Below, piece by piece: positions 52,948-60,356 of a stretch of 64,000 bases of DNA. Both the position numbers and the translations under genes were made by a program. The notes under the pieces were generated by a model. The model did no database searches. It was not told where the DNA came from and saw nothing but the letters and a program-made list of their open reading frames with translations. Each line of letters starts with the position of its first letter. The first letter of the stretch is position 1. The stretch comes from CAKZLS01 sp963771545. GTDB taxonomy: Bacteria; Pseudomonadota; Alphaproteobacteria; Rhodospirillales; Defluviicoccaceae. Location: positions 310,001-374,000 of the forward strand of contig CAVYTX010000005.1 of assembly GCA_963771545.1 (NCBI GenBank). Direction: 5' to 3'.

Positions 52948-54372
52948 ATGCAATTCATAGAGGGTATTTTTAACGCCATAGGGGATTTGACTTGGGGGTG
53001 GGCCCTCATACCGTTCCTGGTCATCTTCGGCTTGTTTTTCACCTTGGCTTCGGGATTTGTTCAACTCCGGTTTTTTGGGCGGATGTTCGGCGTGCTGATC
53101 GGCAAGGAGAAGGGGGCGGAAGGTCGCATCAGTTCCCGTGAAGCCCTGCTCGTCAGCGTCGGCGGCCGGGTCGGCGGCGGCAACATCGCCGGCGTGGCCG
53201 TTGCCATTACCTTGGGCGGTCCCGGCGCCGTCTTCTGGATGTGGGCGATCGCACTCGTCGGCATGGCGACCAGCCTGTTCGAATGCACCCTGGCCCAGAT
53301 CTTTAAACGCTCGGATCCGGATGAAGAGGGCACGTACCGGGGCGGTCCCGCCCAGTACATCCTCCATGGATTGGGACGCCACTACAACTGGCTGGCAATC
53401 ATCTATGCGGTTTCCCTGATCGCGGCCTTCGCGTTGGGCTTCAACGCATTCCAGGGCAACACCGTGGCGGGAGCCGTAAAGGATAGCCTCGGTATCGGCA
53501 GAATCTGGACCGGAGGAGTGCTCGCCATCGTCACCGGCTTCGTCGTTTACGGTGGAATCAAGCGAATAGCCCAAACCGCGGATGTCGTGGTCCCGATCAT
53601 GGCGGTTGGCTACATCGGCATGGCATTGGTGATCATCGTATTCAACATCACGGAACTTCCGGGCGTGATCGCCACCATCGTGAAGAACGCCTTCGGGATT
53701 GAAGAGGTGGTTGGTGGCGGCATGGGCGCGGCCATCGCGCAAGGTCTTCGCCGTGGACTGTTTTCAAACGAAGCGGGGCTCGGTAGTGCTCCGAACGTGG
53801 CCGCGACGGCCTATGTGCACCATCCAATCAGCCAGGGAATCGTCCAATCTCTTTCGGTGTTCATCGACACCATCGTTATCTGCTCGTGCACGGCCTTTAT
53901 CATCCTGTTGGGCGACGTGTATGTGCCCGGAGCGGAGGGTGTAGACGGTGTCGTTTTGGTGCAGGATTCCTTGGAGTCACACGTCGGCACATGGAGTCAG
54001 TATTTCCTGACGGCGGCGATCCTGCTGTTTTCCTTTAGTTCCATCATTTACAACTACTACTTGGGAGAAAACGCCTTAACGGTCTTCACGGAAAGCCCGA
54101 TTTCGCGTCACATCTTGCGCATCGCGATTATCGGCATCGTCTTTCTCGGGTCGTCGGCCCCGGGCGCCACGTCCGTGTTCTTCTTCTCCGACCCGATGAT
54201 GGGCGTCCTTGCCGTCGTCAATTTGTTGGCGATTATCATGCTGTTTCCAATCGGCATGCGGGTCTTGAAGGACTTCACGGATCAGCTGAAAGAAGGAACC
54301 GACCCCCCGGTGTTTGATCCGAACAAATTCAAGGATCTGGATATCGATCCGACCGCCTGGGATAAAAGCTGA
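52948..54372 (+). CDS. alanine/glycine:cation symporter (AGCS family)
   Basis: Na+- or H+-coupled uptake of alanine or glycine across the inner membrane. 474 residues, about 10-11 TM helices. Family marks: VGGRVGGGNIAGVAVAITLGGPGAVFWMW near residue 70, the GLFSNEAGLGSAPN motif near residue 270, and RRGLFS context. AAAAAGGAG lies ahead of the ATG at 52948. The 198-bp gap before it (52750-52947) holds the promoter region; the 212-bp gap after it (54373-54584) shows no gene. Confidence 0.95.
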   Translation: MQFIEGIFNAIGDLTWGWALIPFLVIFGLFFTLASGFVQLRFFGRMFGVLIGKEKGAEGRISSREALLVSVGGRVGGGNIAGVAVAITLGGPGAVFWMWAIALVGMATSLFECTLAQIFKRSDPDEEGTYRGGPAQYILHGLGRHYNWLAIIYAVSLIAAFALGFNAFQGNTVAGAVKDSLGIGRIWTGGVLAIVTGFVVYGGIKRIAQTADVVVPIMAVGYIGMALVIIVFNITELPGVIATIVKNAFGIEEVVGGGMGAAIAQGLRRGLFSNEAGLGSAPNVAATAYVHHPISQGIVQSLSVFIDTIVICSCTAFIILLGDVYVPGAEGVDGVVLVQDSLESHVGTWSQYFLTAAILLFSFSSIIYNYYLGENALTVFTESPISRHILRIAIIGIVFLGSSAPGATSVFFFSDPMMGVLAVVNLLAIIMLFPIGMRVLKDFTDQLKEGTDPPVFDPNKFKDLDIDPTAWDKS

Positions 54373-54584
54373 TCCCGTTGGCCGGCCATCGGCGCCGCGG
54401 CGCTTGCGGGCGCCGCCGCCGTTGGCTGAGCGGGCTACATGCGCAGTTTGCCAAGCTTGCATGGTCCATGTCCCTAAATAGTTATTATTCATGACCCGAC
54501 CCCTGCAGGGCCGGTTAAGATGAAGCTGATCCCATGTTGTTGGGTTCGTCCTCAACGGCCCAGTGACGGCACAAAACGAGCAAG

Positions 54585-54929
54585 CTACCGGGCCTTGGTA
54601 TTTGTTTCGGAGTTCGCGGCGCGGATAGCGGCGATGGCTTGGGTATAGAGGCGTCGCCAGCCGAGGTGATCGAGGCGGTCCCGGATCAGGTGTTCAATGG
54701 CCGCGGCGTCGCAGGCGCCGTCTTCGATAAAGCATATGTCGTCGCCGAGAAGTTCACCGAGGTCGCTATCGAGGAGGTCCCGCGTCTCGGTCGGCTGCAA
54801 GTCGAACAGTCCCGCCAGCGCGTCGCTGGCCGCCGCCCAGACCGCCTCGGCTTCGTAACCGTTGCGGGTGGTCGCGGCCCAGAAGCCGGAGGCTTGGTCG
54901 CGGGACGGCAGGATGGGTGGGTCGGTCAC
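54585..54929 (-). CDS. hypothetical small protein downstream of gcrA
   Basis: About 114 residues from GTG 54929 (VTDPPILPSRDQASGFWAATTRNGYEAEAVW...). The open frame reaches 55160, but that part overlaps the gcrA gene and is not accepted. Acidic, helical, with a DLLDSDLGELLGDDICFIEDGACDAAAI middle segment. No domain recognised. The ribosome site is weak, so the start is uncertain. It is on the same strand as gcrA, 83 bp after its stop. Confidence 0.55.
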   Translation of the reverse strand: MTDPPILPSRDQASGFWAATTRNGYEAEAVWAAASDALAGLFDLQPTETRDLLDSDLGELLGDDICFIEDGACDAAAIEHLIRDRLDHLGWRRLYTQAIAAIRAANSETNTKAR

Positions 54930-55012
54930 GTCCGTTGCCGCCGCTCGGCACGCCCCGGCATGGGGAAGGAGGCCCGGCGCGAGGCGGTCCAGTCTAACCC
55001 GGCCGTCACGCG

Positions 55013-55399
55013 TCAGCCGACCGCCGCCGACTTTTGGGCCTTGAAGGTCGGTCGATAGGCTAGGTCGCAGTGGGTTGCGCAGTAGGGCTTCCCGTTCGCG
55101 GCTGCCGCGCCGCAAAAGTGATAGCCGGCGCCATCGGTCTCGCCCAGCGGCCAGCGGCACATCCCCGTTTTCAGGCCCGCCAAACGGATCACGTTGCCTT
55201 GCCCGGACGAAGGATCGGCCCCATCGCCGGCACCCGGCGGAACGGATTGCCGGCGTTTCGCCAGTTGAAGCCGGAAAGCCTTGCCGATAACGGCGTTCTT
55301 GGTTACCCCCAGCTGGCGGCCGATTTCGCTGGCGGTCATCTCGTCATTCCAGAGCGCGATGAGCGCCCCCGTCCGCTCCGGAGTCCAGTGCTGCGTCAT
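55013..55399 (-). CDS. GcrA-family cell-cycle regulator
   Basis: 128 residues from the ATG at 55399 (MTQHWTPERTGALIALW). The N-terminal homeodomain-like helix-turn-helix contains SEIGRQLGVTKNAVIGKAFRLQL; the C-terminal part has CRWPLGETDGAGYHFCGAAAANGKPYCATHCDLAY, the conserved sigma-factor-interacting tail with three spaced Cys and His. GcrA proteins bind sigma-70 and CcrM-methylated promoters and drive S-phase genes in alphaproteobacteria. This one is shorter than Caulobacter GcrA and could be a paralogue. Confidence 0.88.
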   Translation of the reverse strand: MTQHWTPERTGALIALWNDEMTASEIGRQLGVTKNAVIGKAFRLQLAKRRQSVPPGAGDGADPSSGQGNVIRLAGLKTGMCRWPLGETDGAGYHFCGAAAANGKPYCATHCDLAYRPTFKAQKSAAVG

Positions 55400-55755
55400 T
55401 AGTCCCACCATCCCTTCCATATTGACACGAGCGCCCGCTTTGTGTTTCGAGAGATTCCTATAGACAAATCAATAAAAACAATAGCGTATGGAAACTTAAT
55501 CACACATTACACTAAGTTTGGGCCGATTTCAAGACCAGCATCCGAAATCCCGGCGGGGTGTGAGCCTAATGCCACACTGCGAGCTCGTTCTTTCCGCGCT
55601 CCCAGTCATATACCGCGAGCTTTTTCGCGAACAATGGCGGCTTTTTTGAGGGATCATTTTGACGACACGTGTCGGAGCAACGGTTTGGCCGATCCGCGGT
55701 GACACTGATCCTCATCCCGTTTGCCATGGAGCGGCTGGGGCTCGTATAAGTCCCC
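55400..55755. other. AT-rich divergent intergenic region
   Basis: 356 bp between the divergent gcrA and MFS genes, AT-rich near 55440-55540. It must hold both promoters, but no clear -10/-35 pair, operator or RNA gene was identified. Confidence 0.5.
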
Positions 55756-57051
55756 ATGGCACGTCCGGCCCGATCGAAGCCGCATCTCGAGTCGCTTTCC
55801 GTCGGCGCCTTGCTGACGGCGCTGGTGGCGTTGGGTCAGATTTCCACCTCCATCTACATTCCGTCGCTGCCGTTTCTGGTGGAGGCGCTGGATACCACCG
55901 CCGGCGATGTGAACCTGACGCTGTCGGTGTTTCTCTACGGGTTCGCTATCTGCCAACTGGTTTACGGTCCCTTGTCCGACCGGTTCGGGCGGCGGCCGGT
56001 GCTGATGGTGGGGGTGAGCCTCTATGTGGCGGCCAGCTTCGCCTGCGTGTTCGCCACCTCCATCGAAACGCTGATCGCCGGTCGCTTCGTCCAGGGATTG
56101 ACGGCTTGCTCCGGCCCCGTGCTGGGACGCGCTATCGTCCGCGACATCTACGGACCGACGCGGTCGGTCAAGGCCATGGCCACCATCGGTGTGGCGCTGG
56201 CCATCTCGCCCGCCGTGGCCCCCATCATCGGCGGCTATCTGCAACTGTGGTTCGGGTGGCGGGCCAACTTCGTGTTTCTGGGCATGGTGGGCATCTCCAT
56301 CCTGGCGGCGGTGGCGGCTTTGCTGACCGAAACCAACCCGCATCGCGACCCCCGCGCCCTTGACCCGGACCGGCTTCTGGCGGCGGCCCGCACCCTGGTC
56401 ACAGATAGGCGATATTGGGGGTATACCCTATCCGTCGCCTTCGTGTTCGCCGGGCTCATGGCCTTTACCGCGGGCGCGCCTTTCGTATTCATCGACGGGC
56501 TGGGAATGTCGCCGGAGCGATTCGGCATGCTCAGTGTTTTCAACGTCACCGGCTTTGTCACCGGCAGCCTCGCGGCCGTGCGGCTGACTCAGCGGTTGGG
56601 GATCGACCGGTTGCTGCTGGCCGGTGTCGGCCTTAGCCTCGCCGGCGGCGGGGTCATGGTCGCCATTGCAAGCACCGGTCATGTGGGCGCCGTCTCGATC
56701 ATCGCGCCGATGACGGTGTTCGCCGTCGGCTTGGGCATCGTGCTCCCCAACGGCATCGCCGGCGCGTTGGCGCCGTTCCCCCGCATCGCCGGGACCGCGT
56801 CCGCGCTGCTGGGGTTCGTTCAAATGATCATCGCCGGCGGGGCCAGCCTCGCGGTGGGCCGGTTCGTCCACGGGACGGCGCTGCCCATGGCGGTCGTCAT
56901 CGCGCTCACCTCCATGGCCGCCATCGCCGCCTTCACCATGCTCGTTTGGTGGCGCCGGTCCGAAACACCGTATCGCCCTCCAGACGACCGGCCGCCGTCC
57001 ACGCGAAACGAACGGTCAGCGCCCGGCGGCGGTTGGGATTCATCGCCCTGA
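55756..57051 (+). CDS. Bcr/CflA-type multidrug MFS transporter
   Basis: Drug:H+ antiporter, 431 residues, 12 TM helices. DHA1 marks: QISTSIYIPSLPFLVEAL (motif D1 region), GPLSDRFGRRPVLMVG (motif A) after TM2, and AISPAVAPIIGGYLQLWFGWRANF (motif C region). The C-terminal ~35 residues are Pro/Arg-rich and polar, and their codons lie over the end of the convergent mmcB gene (119-bp overlap, 56933-57051). Substrate unknown; chloramphenicol- or bicyclomycin-like compounds are typical. Confidence 0.93.
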   Translation: MARPARSKPHLESLSVGALLTALVALGQISTSIYIPSLPFLVEALDTTAGDVNLTLSVFLYGFAICQLVYGPLSDRFGRRPVLMVGVSLYVAASFACVFATSIETLIAGRFVQGLTACSGPVLGRAIVRDIYGPTRSVKAMATIGVALAISPAVAPIIGGYLQLWFGWRANFVFLGMVGISILAAVAALLTETNPHRDPRALDPDRLLAAARTLVTDRRYWGYTLSVAFVFAGLMAFTAGAPFVFIDGLGMSPERFGMLSVFNVTGFVTGSLAAVRLTQRLGIDRLLLAGVGLSLAGGGVMVAIASTGHVGAVSIIAPMTVFAVGLGIVLPNGIAGALAPFPRIAGTASALLGFVQMIIAGGASLAVGRFVHGTALPMAVVIALTSMAAIAAFTMLVWWRRSETPYRPPDDRPPSTRNERSAPGGGWDSSP

Positions 57052-57397
57052 CGGGGGCGTCGCGGTGGACCGCGCCGTCGTAGGCGTCGGCCACGATGAT
57101 GCCCACGTCCCGGGGCAGGATATCCAGCGGAAAATCGGGATCCACGGCGAAATAAAAGCTGTCGCAATAGGGAAGGTACTCCAACCATTTACAATCGGCG
57201 CGGAAGTCTGCAAGCGACGACTTGACCTCCACGACAACGAACCGTCCCCGCCGGTCCAGCCCCGCCACGTCCACGCGCCGGCCGTTGCCGAGCGGAAGCT
57301 CGACCAGCGTCCGGTAGCCCAAGTCCACCAGCAGCCGCGTCACCCCACGCGCGATGCCGGCCGTTCGGTGCGCCAAGTTCACTGTATGTTCTTTCAT
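56933..57397 (-). CDS. mmcB: DNA-repair putative endonuclease MmcB
   Basis: 154 residues. RTAGIARGVTRLLVDLGYRTLVELPLGNGRRVDVAGLDRRGRFVVVEVKSSLADFRADCKW gives the restriction-like PD-(D/E)xK core (D in RVDVAG, ExK in VEVKSS). In Caulobacter MmcB is an SOS-regulated alphaproteobacterial repair nuclease. It converges on, and overlaps by 119 bp, the MFS gene, which is unusual. No LexA box was identified upstream. Confidence 0.92.
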   Translation of the reverse strand: MKEHTVNLAHRTAGIARGVTRLLVDLGYRTLVELPLGNGRRVDVAGLDRRGRFVVVEVKSSLADFRADCKWLEYLPYCDSFYFAVDPDFPLDILPRDVGIIVADAYDGAVHRDAPVRAMNPNRRRALTVRFAWTAAGRLEGDTVFRTGATKRAW

Positions 57398-57472
57398 GGC
57401 GTCTCTTTCATACCGCCAACACTCGGGATCCGCAATGTTGCGGTCGATGGATCAATATTTTAGAGTGGCAGC

Positions 57473-57892
57473 ATGAAACAGGCACAAGATACAGTGACCG
57501 TCGGCACCCGGGGCCAGGGCCTGTACGAGGTCACCGCCGAGGTGAGCCGGTGGGTGGCGCGGCAGGGTTTCGAGGCCGGCCTCCTGACCGTCTTTTGTCA
57601 GCACACCAGCGCCTCGCTGACCATTCAGGAGAACGCCGATCCCGACGTTCAACGGGACCTGCAGACGTTCTTTCAGCGCTTGGTCGGCGAGGATCCGTCT
57701 CTCTACCGCCACACCGACGAGGGACCGGACGATATGCCTGCTCATATCCGCAGCGCCTTGACCGGCGTGCAGCTTTCCATCCCGGTGGCCGGGGGCCGCA
57801 TGGCGCTGGGCACCTGGCAGGGTATCTATCTGTTCGAGCACCGGGTCCAGCCGCACACCCGCCGGCTGGTCCTGCATCTGTTGGGAGAGTAG
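57473..57892 (+). CDS. YjbQ-family (UPF0047) protein
   Basis: 139 residues, single beta-rich domain. Signature: FCQHTSASLTIQENADPDVQRDL near residue 42 and GPDDMPAHIRSALTGVQLSIPV and LGTWQGIYLFEHR in the C-terminal half, with conserved His and Glu for metal binding. E. coli YjbQ has weak thiamine phosphate synthase activity, but the true role is unclear. Structured repeat copy B begins 68 bp after the stop. Confidence 0.93.
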   Translation: MKQAQDTVTVGTRGQGLYEVTAEVSRWVARQGFEAGLLTVFCQHTSASLTIQENADPDVQRDLQTFFQRLVGEDPSLYRHTDEGPDDMPAHIRSALTGVQLSIPVAGGRMALGTWQGIYLFEHRVQPHTRRLVLHLLGE

Positions 57893-57959
57893 TCAGCCGG
57901 ATCGCCGATATTGCCCGGCGCCGATAATTCTGCCACGCTTTAATGGGAACAGGGAAGCA

Positions 57960-58229
57960 CTAGTGGCCTGGTTCCAGCATATGGTACCCATATGATCGCG
58001 TTTCCCACTCTGTCGGCAGGAGGGCGCGCGCCGGCGATGGCGACCCATCGTCAAGCGTGTCGGACGCCCCGAGGAAGTGGGAGACGCGACCCTTCGGGTG
58101 GCCTTCCGAGCCCCCTGGCGTCGTTGCGCGGCGCTTGTGATGCGAGAGCATCACGCCGCGCCACGCGCCTAGCCACGGAAACTCGGAAGGTCGTCGTATG
58201 GGTACCATACGTTGGATCCAGGCCACTGG
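57960..58229 (+). repeat. structured palindromic repeat, copy B
   Basis: 270-bp element. The outer arms, 57960-57993 and the inverse 58196-58229, share a GTGGCCTGG...TCCA...TATGGTACCCATA pattern with about five mismatches over 34 bases. Inner pairings: TCGCGTTTCCCAC (57996-58008) with GTGGGAGACGCGA (58077-58089); CCTTCCGAG (58102-58110) with CTCGGAAGG (58182-58190); hairpins GATGG-CGAC-CCATC (58036-58049) and GTGATGC-GAGA-GCATCAC (58137-58154). The same core as copy A (15279-15541), with changes that keep base pairing. It ends at the ribosome site of the hemerythrin gene. Confidence 0.8.
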
Positions 58230-58244
58230 GAGGACCTACACATT

Positions 58245-58658
58245 ATGGCCGATGCGATGACTGATACCGAAACCCACAGCGGTTTCAAAGGCATGGACGG
58301 GGAGCACCGGGTGCAGATCGGCCTGATGACCGCGTTCCGCGAGGCGATCGGCGGAGGGCGGGGCGCCGCGGAGGCCGACGAAATCCTCGATCATCTGCTG
58401 GACTACAGCAAGATGCATTTCATGTCCGAACAGTTGCTCATGCGGCTCTACGAATATGGGGACTACGAGACCCACATGGCCGACCACGACCGCATGCTCC
58501 AGCAGATGGAAACCCTGCGCGATCGGCATCGAAAGGGCGTCGGCCTATTCGATAGGGAAGAGGTGGATACGCTCATCAAGGAATTGATCGCTCACATCAA
58601 TCGGACCGATGGTCCGCTGGGCCAGTACCTGGCCACCCTCGATCCTCAAACGGAGTAA
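58245..58658 (+). CDS. bacteriohemerythrin-like protein
   Basis: 137 residues, single four-helix hemerythrin domain. All di-iron ligands are in place: H in DGEHRVQ, H and E in KMHFMSEQ, H and D/H in THMADHDRM, H and D in AHINRTDGPL. Expected to bind O2 reversibly as carrier, sensor or scavenger. GGGAGG about 11 bases upstream overlaps the end of structured repeat B, so that element lies in its leader or promoter. A second start at ATG 58257 is possible. Confidence 0.9.
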   Translation: MADAMTDTETHSGFKGMDGEHRVQIGLMTAFREAIGGGRGAAEADEILDHLLDYSKMHFMSEQLLMRLYEYGDYETHMADHDRMLQQMETLRDRHRKGVGLFDREEVDTLIKELIAHINRTDGPLGQYLATLDPQTE

Positions 58659-58813
58659 GACACGGCCGCGCGATCGAGAAGCGCCAAAATGCATTTGCCC
58701 GAGCGAAGCGACGAAACACGCTGGTAAAAATGAGCGTCTTGGATCATCATCAGGTGTCCGCGAGAGCGATAAATATTCACGAAAATGCAACCCTGACCAG
58801 GGGGAGAAACGCA

Positions 58814-59452
58814 ATGACCGAAGATGGCAAGGAAAAAGGGACCTTCACCGTCCGGGAGGCGGTGGGCGTCTTTCATGATTGGGGTTCCCTTCAGGCGGCC
58901 GTCGATGATCTTCAGATATCGGGCTTCGACCGGTCAGAGATCAGCCTGCTGGCCGGAGAACAGGCCGTTCAGGACAAACTCGGCCATGTCTACGAGAAGG
59001 TAGCCGACCTGGAAGACGACGCCAACACCCCGCGCATGGCCTATGTGGGCCGTGATTCCATGGTGGAGGCAAAAACCGGGGTGATCGGCGGCTTGGCCTA
59101 CGTTGGAGCGATCGCCGCCGTGGGCGTGGTGGTGGCATCCGGCGGTACGTTGGCGTGGGCCCTTGCCGGCGCGGCCGTGGCCGGCGGCGGCGGCGGCCTC
59201 CTCGGCGCCGCGGCGGCCCGGTTGATGGGGCGCGACCGGGCCAAGGACCTTCAGAAGCAGCTGGAAAAGGGCGGATTGCTGTTATGGGTCAGGTTACGCG
59301 ACCCCGAGCACGAAAAGCGCGCGTCCGACATCCTGTCCAAACACTCGGCGGACGACGTCCACGTGCATGAAATGTCCACGTCGCGAGATCCGGCAACCGA
59401 CCCGTTTTCCGGCATGCAGCCCGATCCGTTCCTGCCGAAAGCCCGCGTCTGA
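58814..59452 (+). CDS. general-stress-type membrane protein (YflT-like N-domain)
   Basis: 212 residues from ATG 58814 (GGGGGAG upstream); the frame open to 58730 lacks support. Residues about 14-50 (VGVFHDWGSLQAAVDDLQISGFDRSEISLLAG) match the heat-induced stress / YflT-like domain. Two Gly/Ala-rich hydrophobic helices follow (about 98-145), then a basic linker and a second small alpha/beta unit with SDILSKHSADDVHVHEM. Resembles stress-induced DUF1269-like proteins. Inner-membrane localisation is likely; function unknown. The 155-bp gap before it shows no gene. Confidence 0.82.
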   Translation: MTEDGKEKGTFTVREAVGVFHDWGSLQAAVDDLQISGFDRSEISLLAGEQAVQDKLGHVYEKVADLEDDANTPRMAYVGRDSMVEAKTGVIGGLAYVGAIAAVGVVVASGGTLAWALAGAAVAGGGGGLLGAAAARLMGRDRAKDLQKQLEKGGLLLWVRLRDPEHEKRASDILSKHSADDVHVHEMSTSRDPATDPFSGMQPDPFLPKARV

Positions 59453-59585
59453 GGCCGTCTCTTCTCCATTCGCGTAAAACACGTTTACAGGATACGCCGT
59501 CGCGCGCATGACCGTGACGGCGAGATCTGGGCGACATCGGGGCGGAGCACGGCGAGAGTGTTTTCCGATCCAGACCACTACACTC

Positions 59586-60095
59586 TTACCGTCGCACGGG
59601 GCTGGACGACGACGAAGCGGAAGGCTCAACCACCCTCGGAGCGCAGCCCGCCGCCCCACACTCGCCTTTATTGTCTTGGGCGATGAAAGTGCTCCCTCGC
59701 GACACCCTGGTTTTTCCCGACGCCGTGTTATAGCGGGCGAGCATATTGGTGAGAAGCGTGTCCATGATACTGTCGAGGTCAAGACACGGCCCGACCCTGC
59801 CCGCGCAGAAGCCGGGCGGCCGCCGGGCCGCCAACTCGCCGGCGACGGCGGCGACGATCTGCTCCTTGATGTCCGGATGCGCCGCGCATAGGTCGTTTAT
59901 GGCGTCGCTCAGACCCTGAGCATCTTCACTGGCGATGGCGCTGTTGATCATGTCGGCGATCGCTCCCTGCATCTCGCCCGACAGTTCGGCGCGCGCGGGA
60001 CCGGAGGCGGCAAAGACGGCCAAAGTCAGTATGATCGCGGCCAGCGCGCCACGAACACCCGCCGTCTTCAGCGTTTTAGGCAGTGGACACGACAT
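59586..60095 (-). CDS. hypothetical secreted protein
   Basis: About 169 residues from ATG 60095. N-terminal signal peptide (basic KTLKTAGVRG, hydrophobic LAAIILTLAVFAA, cleavage near ARA). The mature part is helical (MQGAIADMINSAIASEDAQGLSDAINDLCAAHPDIKEQIVAAVAGEL) with four to five Cys (DLCAAH, GFCAGRVGPCLD, GECGAAGCAP) that could form disulfides, and ends in a Ser-rich tail. No family recognised. Divergent from the adenylate cyclase gene at 60357; the 261-bp gap between them holds no gene. Confidence 0.7.
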   Translation of the reverse strand: MSCPLPKTLKTAGVRGALAAIILTLAVFAASGPARAELSGEMQGAIADMINSAIASEDAQGLSDAINDLCAAHPDIKEQIVAAVAGELAARRPPGFCAGRVGPCLDLDSIMDTLLTNMLARYNTASGKTRVSRGSTFIAQDNKGECGAAGCAPRVVEPSASSSSSPVRR

Positions 60096-60356
60096 CACTC
60101 TCACCAAAGCCCTTCACTTACCCTTGTGCCACTCTAGGCATTAAGTTGATAAGTGTACGCAATTGCGTCTCCGATATAAACTGTTTCCGCCGCGTCATGA
60201 TCATCGACCCGGGGTTTTTGCATCGCAACCGCTGCAAAAACCTCTTAGACGATCTCCTTTATGCCACGCTAGCGGGACAGGGGACTTGCTTATGCGGATG
60301 CAACGTCGACCGCCGACCGGCACCCTCCATCGTTTGGGTCGGGAAAAGGGCGGTTC

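Noticed and set aside
57992..58264. 90-codon frame in repeat B, with a similar frame in repeat A
   Set aside because: Pro/Arg/Ala-rich and explained by the shared nucleotide core; compensatory stem changes point to structure. Kept only as an alternative.
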